DNA of 64,000 nucleotides from contig JBFLYC010000013.1 of assembly GCA_040756735.1 (NCBI GenBank), positions 1 through 64,000 of the forward strand, written 5' to 3'. Below the pieces are notes generated by a model, which did no database searches, was not told where the DNA came from, and worked only from the letters and a program-made list of their open reading frames with translations. Of this stretch, positions 10,601 through 19,635 are shown one piece after another; position 1 is the stretch's first letter; every line of letters begins with the position of its first letter. A program made the translations under genes and the position numbers. The DNA is from JBFLYC01 sp040756735 (lineage in GTDB: Bacteria; Bacillota; DSM-16504; Desulfitibacterales; Desulfitibacteraceae).

Positions 10601-13600
10601 GCTGCTAGCTCTTTCAGTCCCCTATTCTACGGGGAATTTACTGTAACGCCTTTGTGGCTACCGCACCTCCCGGCGATCTGTTGACTTTCAGTCCCCTATT
10701 CTACGGGGAATTTACTGTAACTTGTTGATGTCGATCTTGCCAATGAAAGCGATGAATCTTTCAGTCCCCTATTCTACGGGGAATTTACTGTAACAGTAAA
10801 CCCTCCCACTGCATAAAGCCTGCCGTTGCCCTTTCAGTCCCCTATTCTACGGGGAATTTACTGTAACTCAGCCGGATGCCAGTTGTAGAAATAACCTCTG
10901 TGGCTTTCAGTCCCCTATTCTACGGGGAATTTACTGTAACAGAATATCAAGAATCCTTGACCAAAAGGGATTTGTTACTTTCAGTCCCCTATTCTACGGG
11001 GAATTTACTGTAACTGCAACCATGATTTCACATTTATTTTTCTTTGATTTTCTTTCAGTCCCCTATTCTACGGGGAATTTACTGTAACTCATGTAGTTCT
11101 CCAGGTTCCAGCCGTCCAGGTTGACTTTCAGTCCCCTATTCTACGGGGAATTTACTGTAACTGTTTCCCTGGCAAGAGCAAGTGCAACCCTTTCTGACTT
11201 TCAGTCCCCTATTCTACGGGGAATTTACTGTAACTATTTTTAATATTTTTTCATATCGCTTGATTCCATCACTTTCAGTCCCCTATTCTACGGGGAATTT
11301 ACTGTAACATGGCGGTGGGTGAATTCCTACTTGGTAAAAAGAACATCTTTCAGTCCCCTATTCTACGGGGAATTTACTGTAACGAATAGAAAATATTTAA
11401 TTGAACTTTGTAATGAGTTTCCTTTCAGTCCCCTATTCTACGGGGAATTTACTGTAACACATTCAGGGTATTTGCTTCAAAATTACCTTCAGACTTTCAG
11501 TCCCCTATTCTACGGGGAATTTACTGTAACCAGCTTCAAGGGAATACCTTATCAGAAGGGCAAGAGAACTTTCAGTCCCCTATTCTACGGGGAATTTACT
11601 GTAACGTTAACATGCCACCAAGACATGGTAAATCAAGAACAGCCTTTCAGTCCCCTATTCTACGGGGAATTTACTGTAACTACATCAATCAGAAATTATA
11701 CTGATGCTGCTGACACTCTTTCAGTCCCCTATTCTACGGGGAATTTACTGTAACTTTTTTCTGATTTTGAAAATAACATGCAAGAAGATGCACTTTCAGT
11801 CCCCTATTCTACGGGGAATTTACTGTAACGAACTATTTAAGGGGTGGGCTTAATGGCAAGAAGCTCTTTCAGTCCCCTATTCTACGGGGAATTTACTGTA
11901 ACGATCAGTTTTCACGATACATGCCGGGATACTGCGGCACTTTCAGTCCCCTATTCTACGGGGAATTTACTGTAACATGCAGAGCTGGAAGTATTGAGGG
12001 CGATGTTAAGACCTTTCAGTCCCCTATTCTACGGGGAATTTACTGTAACAGTCTTTTTTTGCCTGGACACCCAGGCCGGTGAAAGCTTTCAGTCCCCTAT
12101 TCTACGGGGAATTTACTGTAACGCGGCATTCAACTCATGGATCGCAGCGTCTATGAGCTGCTTTCAGTCCCCTATTCTACGGGGAATTTACTGTAACTTC
12201 ATCCAGTGCCTTTTGTTGGTGTGGGTATAGCTTCATCTTTCAGTCCCCTATTCTACGGGGAATTTACTGTAACTATTCTTGTCAACAGAAGATTGCTATT
12301 GTTACATCCAACTTTCAGTCCCCTATTCTACGGGGAATTTACTGTAACTATTAGAGACTTAACTGATGCGAGTGATAATGTCCGAACTTTCAGTCCCCTA
12401 TTCTACGGGGAATTTACTGTAACTTCCTGCGCGTATCCGAAAACGTGCTGTGGCTGTCCCTTTCAGTCCCCTATTCTACGGGGAATTTACTGTAACGCTC
12501 TGTGGCCAGGTCGCTTGTGTTGGCCTGGGTCCTCTTTCAGTCCCCTATTCTACGGGGAATTTACTGTAACTTAGACGTTTACCTAGACGACAAATTTAAG
12601 TTTATACTTTCAGTCCCCTATTCTACGGGGAATTTACTGTAACGGTTATCCCCCCTAACGCACACCCAGGAATTAACCCTCTTTCAGTCCCCTATTCTAC
12701 GGGGAATTTACTGTAACGTAGTGACACCGCTCCCCACCCTGCATTTATTGTGGGCCTTTCAGTCCCCTATTCTACGGGGAATTTACTGTAACTGGCGTCA
12801 ACGAGGAAAAGCTGGATGACATCCTCTTCGCTTTCAGTCCCCTATTCTACGGGGAATTTACTGTAACTTCTGCTTCAGCCGCTCCAACGGCCACCTTTCC
12901 GGCCACCTTTCAGTCCCCTATTCTACGGGGAATTTACTGTAACAGGATGCGGAACTATCATCAGAGCAACAAAGGAAGTCACTTTCAGTCCCCTATTCTA
13001 CGGGGAATTTACTGTAACTTATGTCACACTGGATGATATTCACAAAGCTTTATCTTTCAGTCCCCTATTCTACGGGGAATTTACTGTAACCTTTACGGCT
13101 GTAACTAACCCTGAGCCTACTTATGACTTTCAGTCCCCTATTCTACGGGGAATTTACTGTAACAGCATTGTTGGCGAAACATGGAGTAACTTACAAGGAA
13201 TCTTTCAGTCCCCTATTCTACGGGGAATTTACTGTAACAAACTGGGATGATGTAAAGCTTGCGGGCAAGAATACACTTTCAGTCCCCTATTCTACGGGGA
13301 ATTTACTGTAACAGAGCTTTGGAAAACAAAAGATATGTTGTAGACAGGCTTTCAGTCCCCTATTCTACGGGGAATTTACTGTAACTTTATCAGATTGCTG
13401 ATGAAATGGCCAAATACTGCATCTTTCAGTCCCCTATTCTACGGGGAATTTACTGTAACTTCATTTATCTTTCTGCATATGAAGGAAGTGTTCAAACTTT
13501 CAGTCCCCTATTCTACGGGGAATTTACTGTAACGGAACCTATATCATCAACAGCAAGCTATGAGCTTGAATCTTTCAGTCCCCTATTCTACGGGGAATTT

Positions 13601-16600
13601 ACTGTAACGCCTCTAAATCTAGCCTGCACCATAATCCCTCCACACCTTTCAGTCCCCTATTCTACGGGGAATTTACTGTAACTAGTGCCTTGACATTCTA
13701 TTTAGTTACTCACTTCCATCTTTCAGTCCCCTATTCTACGGGGAATTTACTGTAACCCGAACAGGGGCCCTAGTGGATATTATGAATTTGCCTTTCAGTC
13801 CCCTATTCTACGGGGAATTTACTGTAACCTCCATCTGGTCCTGCTGTAAGAGCTTCTATGTTTACCCTTTCAGTCCCCTATTCTACGGGGAATTTACTGT
13901 AACACAGCGACCCGTCCGGCGCTTTCATCATTGTCACCCTTTCAGTCCCCTATTCTACGGGGAATTTACTGTAACGAAAGGAAACTTTAGGAGGGATAAC
14001 AAAATGGCTAAGACTTTCAGTCCCCTATTCTACGGGGAATTTACTGTAACCAGGAAGAGGAAGTGGTTGAATGATAGCATCTAAACCTTTCAGTCCCCTA
14101 TTCTACGGGGAATTTACTGTAACAATGGAATAATTCCGCAGTTCACGCATGGAAAGACAAACTTTCAGTCCCCTATTCTACGGGGAATTTACTGTAACCA
14201 AGAAAAGCAAGTTCCAATTATGCTGTTGATAATCACTTTCAGTCCCCTATTCTACGGGGAATTTACTGTAACTGCCCGCTTACTGCCAGGCACATCACGA
14301 ACGGCGGCTCCTTTCAGTCCCCTATTCTACGGGGAATTTACTGTAACAAATAGAATACTGGGACGGTCGCACAGATGCCTATCTCTTTCAGTCCCCTATT
14401 CTACGGGGAATTTACTGTAACGATGTCCGCGTTCTCGATGTCGCCATGGGATAAATACTTTCAGTCCCCTATTCTACGGGGAATTTACTGTAACAATGGG
14501 CTTGGAATGCGGCCATGAATGCAAATCCAATCTTTCAGTCCCCTATTCTACGGGGAATTTACTGTAACTCGAGGCCCCGCTGCCATTCGAGCGGCGGGGC
14601 CGGGCTTTCAGTCCCCTATTCTACGGGGAATTTACTGTAACTTCCAGCGGCTTTCCAGCCAGTTGGCTACAGCAACAATCTTTCAGTCCCCTATTCTACG
14701 GGGAATTTACTGTAACGCTTCAGCCCAGGAGCGCACTGTGGCGGCACAGGAGCCTTTCAGTCCCCTATTCTACGGGGAATTTACTGTAACTAAATTGGTA
14801 TCTTGAGAACTTCTCAAAACAATATTATCCTTTCAGTCCCCTATTCTACGGGGAATTTACTGTAACTTCAAATCACGCAGTCAAAAGGTGGCGGGAGCGA
14901 GCCTTTCAGTCCCCTATTCTACGGGGAATTTACTGTAACGATATTCCTTCTCTGAAGAGATTACCCTTGCAGTCAACTTTCAGTCCCCTATTCTACGGGG
15001 AATTTACTGTAACGCAGCCACGTTCCCACTGCAGCCAGGTCCTCATGGCCCTTTCAGTCCCCTATTCTACGGGGAATTTACTGTAACCCTCCTTGTGCGC
15101 CAGCCTCCAGCGTGATATACTGACTTTCAGTCCCCTATTCTACGGGGAATTTACTGTAACTCAGTCGCCGCCGGGTCCACTGTTTGGAAAATCCAACCTT
15201 TCAGTCCCCTATTCTACGGGGAATTTACTGTAACAGAAACCCCTGCTCATCCGGCACGACATTCGAGTAAACTTTCAGTCCCCTATTCTACGGGGAATTT
15301 ACTGTAACAACAGCAAGGACTCCTTTTCGGTTACCAGGTCCCGGCTTTCAGTCCCCTATTCTACGGGGAATTTACTGTAACACCGTGTTACCGGGACCGA
15401 ATACGCGGTCTAAGTTTGGCTTTCAGTCCCCTATTCTACGGGGAATTTACTGTAACGTTTATCGTAGGGGAACGAATGAGTATGAACAGGAGCTTTCAGT
15501 CCCCTATTCTACGGGGAATTTACTGTAACCCGCATCCTGTCCTTGCCTTTCTCGCCGATTTTGCTTCTTTCAGTCCCCTATTCTACGGGGAATTTACTGT
15601 AACGCCAGCAACACCCAATGTAAGAAATGTGAGTTTTGCCTTTCAGTCCCCTATTCTACGGGGAATTTACTGTAACCCCCTGCCCCAGATGCGGACACGA
15701 GCGCATGAAGCCGGCTTTCAGTCCCCTATTCTACGGGGAATTTACTGTAACGTCGTCGCCGAACGTCACTTTGGTGCCGTTCTCCTCATCTTTCAGTCCC
15801 CTATTCTACGGGGAATTTACTGTAACACAGTACCGGATATGGACCTTGCCAGGCACTACGACTTTCAGTCCCCTATTCTACGGGGAATTTACTGTAACCA
15901 GGAAATGATCACTAAAGCAATGGAACCTATCCTAAACTTTCAGTCCCCTATTCTACGGGGAATTTACTGTAACATCCGCCATATCTTAACCGTCCAGGTA
16001 CGCTGTCTGCTTTCAGTCCCCTATTCTACGGGGAATTTACTGTAACAAATTTAGCGGCAAAGCAATGTTGCAATTTTATGCCGACTTTCAGTCCCCTATT
16101 CTACGGGGAATTTACTGTAACCAATACATATTGCGTCGGCAAAGGGGATTACAGGCCCTTTCAGTCCCCTATTCTACGGGGAATTTACTGTAACTGAAAG
16201 CCACGTCGGTTGGTTTTAACCCGGCTAAGCTTTCAGTCCCCTATTCTACGGGGAATTTACTGTAACATTGCTGTTATCCCCGCGCACAGCTCCTGTACGG
16301 CTTCACTTTCAGTCCCCTATTCTACGGGGAATTTACTGTAACAAAGATTAGAAGCTTATATTGTCAGATGGTAGGTAGCTTTCAGTCCCCTATTCTACGG
16401 GGAATTTACTGTAACACTCTTTACCTATGTTGATATCTACTAAGAATTGTTTTCTTTCAGTCCCCTATTCTACGGGGAATTTACTGTAACAAGATAACGA
16501 CATTTATTAATAAGAGAGTCGTGATCTTTCAGTCCCCTATTCTACGGGGAATTTACTGTAACCCCAGTACAGGAAGCTATACCCGTATTCGATACCACTT

Positions 16601-16706
16601 TCAGTCCCCTATTCTACGGGGAATTTACTGTAACAAAGGAGGGAGCGAAAGCTATGGGGAATAATTCATCTTTCAGTCCCCTATTCTACGGGGAATTTAC
16701 TGTAAC

Positions 16707-16819
16707 AGACCTCAAAACCCTCCACTAACCTAACTCTACCAACACATTTCCAAATCAGTATGCACCTTGAATCTCGAAGATAAATATTTTGCACAAAAAC
16801 CACCACTATCTGCGAAAAT
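16707..16819 (-). promoter_or_regulatory. CRISPR leader (candidate)
   Basis: This is the 113-bp stretch between the csa1 stop codon and the first repeat on the leader side. It holds no convincing gene. Its position next to the adaptation genes, and the direction inferred from the repeat handle, make it the leader that carries the array promoter and receives new spacers. I could not pick out a clear -35/-10 pair. The leader is short, so it may extend into the end of csa1. Confidence 0.6.
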
Positions 16820-17734
16820 CTATTGAATGCAGTATGAATAGTACGGACACGCATCATAACAGTTCGTAGATAAACCTGGATCAATTTCATCGTATACCAT
16901 TCTCATTTTATCATCTCTTTCTTCAATAAACCACTGGCGCAATTCATCGTTTATTATATGAAAATCTTTCTGAATATATAGTCGACCATTTTTAAATTCA
17001 CCATAAACGATACATCCAATATTTATAGGATATTCATAAATTGCTTCCATAACCAAGGCATAACCTGTGGTTGTTAAGCGATGAAAATCCCTTCTAGGAC
17101 CAAACTTTAAGTCCATTATCATAGGCTCCGAAAAAACAAATGCATCAGAACTTAGATTGGCGCTTAGTCCTAGAAAAGTTCCATCCAATTTTTGTTCTAA
17201 TACAAATGGCACAACCTGTGCAGCTAATGAATCCTCACCTATGTAAGGTTGCCTAGACAACACTTCATGTATTCTTGAAGAAATTCTAAAGTATTCATAG
17301 TCATAAAGTCTCTCAACATAGTCCTTCAGGTCGACTTCGCTTCCGTTTATGTCACCAGCCCTATCCAGAAAATTCTTTCTGATTACCGACAGCTCATTGA
17401 GAGCGAAAGTAATACCATTGGGACCATGGTCATAAATGAGTTTTTTTGTTCTTACTAATACTGTAACTATTAAATCATGTAATAGAGAGCCGATTTTCAT
17501 GGCAGCATTTGGTTCAACTTTCATCTTTTCAACCTTGTTAAGATACACATCGCGGCCACTAGAACAGTATTTATTAGCAATTTGATATAAAGGCAAACGA
17601 ATATCATATATAGGCTCTAAGGGTGGTTGAAACCAATACCACCCTCGCAATTCATCTGCAACACCTTGCTCTCTTGATTTTGGCAAATAACCTTTAAGTA
17701 GTTTTTTCCTCTCATCATCATTGAGGAAGTACAT
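16820..17734 (-). CDS. csa1: CRISPR adaptation nuclease Csa1 (Cas4-like)
   Basis: This 304-residue protein matches the Csa1 branch of the Cas4 family, which works with Cas1 and Cas2 in trimming and orienting new spacers. The N-terminal ELRGWYWFQPPLEPIYD stretch (residues 28-44) is typical of Csa1. In the middle, SSDAFVF followed by IMDLKFG supplies the acidic and D-x-K residues of a RecB-like nuclease. The C-terminus, CYDACPYYSYC, supplies cysteines for an iron-sulfur cluster. It is the last cas gene before the array, 8 bp after cas4. Csa1 is best known from type I-A systems, so finding it beside a separate Cas4 and a Tneap-like effector is notable. Family assignment is from motif memory. Confidence 0.8.
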   Translation of the reverse strand: MYFLNDDERKKLLKGYLPKSREQGVADELRGWYWFQPPLEPIYDIRLPLYQIANKYCSSGRDVYLNKVEKMKVEPNAAMKIGSLLHDLIVTVLVRTKKLIYDHGPNGITFALNELSVIRKNFLDRAGDINGSEVDLKDYVERLYDYEYFRISSRIHEVLSRQPYIGEDSLAAQVVPFVLEQKLDGTFLGLSANLSSDAFVFSEPMIMDLKFGPRRDFHRLTTTGYALVMEAIYEYPINIGCIVYGEFKNGRLYIQKDFHIINDELRQWFIEERDDKMRMVYDEIDPGLSTNCYDACPYYSYCIQ

Positions 17735-17742
17735 CCCCTAAA

Positions 17743-18324
17743 TCACCCCATATCAGCGCAGTAATTCTTAAACTCACAATTCAAACAACGCTGTTTAGAC
17801 CTGATGTAACCAGGCATTTTTTCACCTTCAGCAACCTTTTGAATTGCACTCAAGACCTTTTTAATATGTTCCCTCATACTTTGAGTTATCTCTAATGGAA
17901 TAATGGTCTTTGTAGGAATTAGATAAATAAAACCAAATCGTATAGGCTTTAAATATTTTTCTTCCAATAACATTGCATAGGCAGCCAATTGGTATTTTTG
18001 GTGTAACCCCTTTTTGCTAATACTATGTTTAAACTCGACTGGATAAATTGCGCCATTTGCTGATACAATCATCATGTCAAGAACACCATGTAAGCCTAGT
18101 CTATCAGATACAAGAGAAACTTGAAAAAATCTTTCTCCATTTTCGAAGATGCCATAAGATTTTAATCCCCTTCTTTTTTCCAGCTTCTTCACTTCCATAT
18201 GCTCTAGTTTGCCATACTCCATTTTTCGGGTCACTCTGCGTGGCACAGGTAGAACATAATAGTAGTATAAAATCCGTGGACAATATATATATTGCTTAAG
18301 ATCAGATACCTTTAATGCCATCAT
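17743..18324 (-). CDS. cas4: CRISPR-associated exonuclease Cas4
   Basis: A 193-residue Cas4 nuclease, the usual length. Visible are the first cysteine in YIYCPR (near residue 15), the acidic residue in GVLDMM, the E-x-K active-site motif in YPVEFKH, the downstream Q-x3-Y motif in KYQLAAYA, and three C-terminal cysteines in CLNCEFKNYC, which together hold a [4Fe-4S] cluster. Cas4 trims prespacers and helps select the PAM. Its start overlaps the cas2 stop by 4 bp, so the two are probably translationally coupled. Confidence 0.93.
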   Translation of the reverse strand: MMALKVSDLKQYIYCPRILYYYYVLPVPRRVTRKMEYGKLEHMEVKKLEKRRGLKSYGIFENGERFFQVSLVSDRLGLHGVLDMMIVSANGAIYPVEFKHSISKKGLHQKYQLAAYAMLLEEKYLKPIRFGFIYLIPTKTIIPLEITQSMREHIKKVLSAIQKVAEGEKMPGYIRSKQRCLNCEFKNYCADMG

Positions 18325-18590
18325 TCATCCTTCACTCCGTGATTAACAATTTCATACTTTAACTTAATATCTTTATCACAAAGCGGGTATATTTGAATGT
18401 TACCCTCTCTTTTACCAAGAGTTCGCTTCAGGCGTTGTCGCAACTCATCACGACGATTATGGTTTATATCCCCCAGGAATGCACTGTATTGAATACGTTG
18501 CAAGCCATAATCTTTACAAGCTTCTCCTATTTTGTTTCTCGTCCTGTCATCAGGAATGTCATAAATCACCAGGGTATGCATAATTACCAT
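18321..18590 (-). CDS. cas2: CRISPR adaptation protein Cas2
   Basis: An 89-residue Cas2 with the ferredoxin-like fold start VIYDIPDD, in which the aspartates lie at the end of the first strand, and the later IQIYPLCDKD strand. Cas2 dimers bridge two Cas1 dimers to form the integrase. The ATG used here overlaps the end of cas1 by 7 bp. A second ATG three codons in (18581) lies just after the cas1 stop and is an equally possible start. Confidence 0.92.
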   Translation of the reverse strand: MVIMHTLVIYDIPDDRTRNKIGEACKDYGLQRIQYSAFLGDINHNRRDELRQRLKRTLGKREGNIQIYPLCDKDIKLKYEIVNHGVKDE

Positions 18591-19591
18591 CCACTCACAA
18601 AGGGTTGATATTTACTTTCGCCCCTAACAAAAGTAGCTATGGATCTTGCTTGTCGCTGGATTATTGTAGAAAATTTGTGTTTTTTCTTTTCGTAAGTATC
18701 AGTTGCTTCAAGTCTTTCCAGTATTTTATTTGCCAACTCTTTTCTTGTTTCAACAGAGAGTTTTCCATCATCCATTTCAACCTTGAATCCTTTACTAAAC
18801 ATGGCAATGATTACTCTATCAACTACAGCCTGCCTAAACTCTTCAATTAGGTCAAGCACCAATGAAGGCTTTCCGGGCCTGTCCACATGCATAAATCCCG
18901 CAAAGGGTTCTAGACCGGCAAGCAATACTGCGCTCCAAACCTGTGAGTATAAGATGCCGTAGCCATAATTCAACATAGAGTTAAAAGGATCTTCAGCACC
19001 ACGATGTTCCCTGCCAGGAAACTCTACTTTACCCTCAAGTATTAATGCTACTTGCTCCCAATAAATAGCTGAAGCTCTTCCTTCAATGGAAAGCAGCTGT
19101 CCCCTCACCTCATCAATTTTATTGCCACCATAATGATCCAATTCTTTTAATATTACTTCCATTTTACTGGCTGCTGTCATAACCTTTTCGTATGTTTCCT
19201 TTTTCGCTTCTTTTCGGTGCTTAGAAAAATACTTAAGGGTGTTAATCTGGTTTTTAATTTTACCTGCAATAAAGGATTTTGACAAAGTTACTCCCCGGCA
19301 ATCATTGTAAGCCATTAATTGCTCGCGTCTTGTCTGTACAGTAGCGCACAACTGGGGTGAACTTATTTTAGCGTAAGGCTGCCCTGAACTTGACAAGAAG
19401 TTTATTTGTATCCCATACTCCATACACATTTTGATAGCATCACTTGATAAGGAGGCGCCCCCTGTAGTAATAGTAATTTGAGCAAGGTCAAAAAAAGGCA
19501 CTTCTTGCGTTACTTTGCCGTTTTCTTTAATCACAAGACGCTCACTTTTTTTGCCTATAAATGAACCGAAATTATTAACTACAAGGTTCAT
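18584..19591 (-). CDS. cas1: CRISPR integrase Cas1
   Basis: A full-length (335-residue) Cas1, the metal-dependent integrase that inserts spacers at the leader end. The catalytic glutamate lies in IEGRASAIYW, the histidine in GFMHVDRPGKPSL and the acidic residue in DLIEEFRQ. The N-terminal beta domain begins VVNNFGSFIGKKSERL, a typical Cas1 start. The gene sits 44 bp after cas3 and leads directly into cas2. Confidence 0.96.
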   Translation of the reverse strand: MNLVVNNFGSFIGKKSERLVIKENGKVTQEVPFFDLAQITITTGGASLSSDAIKMCMEYGIQINFLSSSGQPYAKISSPQLCATVQTRREQLMAYNDCRGVTLSKSFIAGKIKNQINTLKYFSKHRKEAKKETYEKVMTAASKMEVILKELDHYGGNKIDEVRGQLLSIEGRASAIYWEQVALILEGKVEFPGREHRGAEDPFNSMLNYGYGILYSQVWSAVLLAGLEPFAGFMHVDRPGKPSLVLDLIEEFRQAVVDRVIIAMFSKGFKVEMDDGKLSVETRKELANKILERLEATDTYEKKKHKFSTIIQRQARSIATFVRGESKYQPFVSGW

Positions 19592-19635
19592 AATACTTTC
19601 ACACCTGCCCTATTACAGCTACTTACATTTTATTT

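Larger units (their letters stand above)
1..16706 (-). CRISPR. Giant CRISPR array, 226 repeats counted, open at the left edge
   Basis: A 37-bp direct repeat, starting CTTTCAGTCCCC and ending GGAATTTACTGTAAC on the plus strand, recurs about every 74 bp. The first complete copy is 15-51 and the last 16670-16706. I counted 226 copies by hand, so an error of one or two is possible. Spacers are mostly 34-40 bp. Read on the minus strand, the repeat has a CCCC/GGGG hairpin and ends ACTGAAAG, the usual eight-base crRNA 5' handle, so I infer minus-strand transcription from the cas side. This fits the two variant repeats and all block duplications lying at the far left, the older end. Bases 1-14 are the tail of a spacer, so the array continues outside the window. 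Open frames inside it are translated repeats, not genes. Confidence 0.99.

Noticed and set aside
446..16045. Dozens of open frames on the plus strand inside the array, with recurring peptides such as FSPLFYGEFTVT and FQSPILRGIYCN
   Set aside because: These are the three translations of the 37-bp CRISPR repeat joined by spacer codons; no ribosome sites or families.
16681..16890. 69-codon frame on the minus strand across the last repeat, leader and csa1 end
   Set aside because: It overlaps the csa1 C-terminus and reads into the repeat; no protein-like features.
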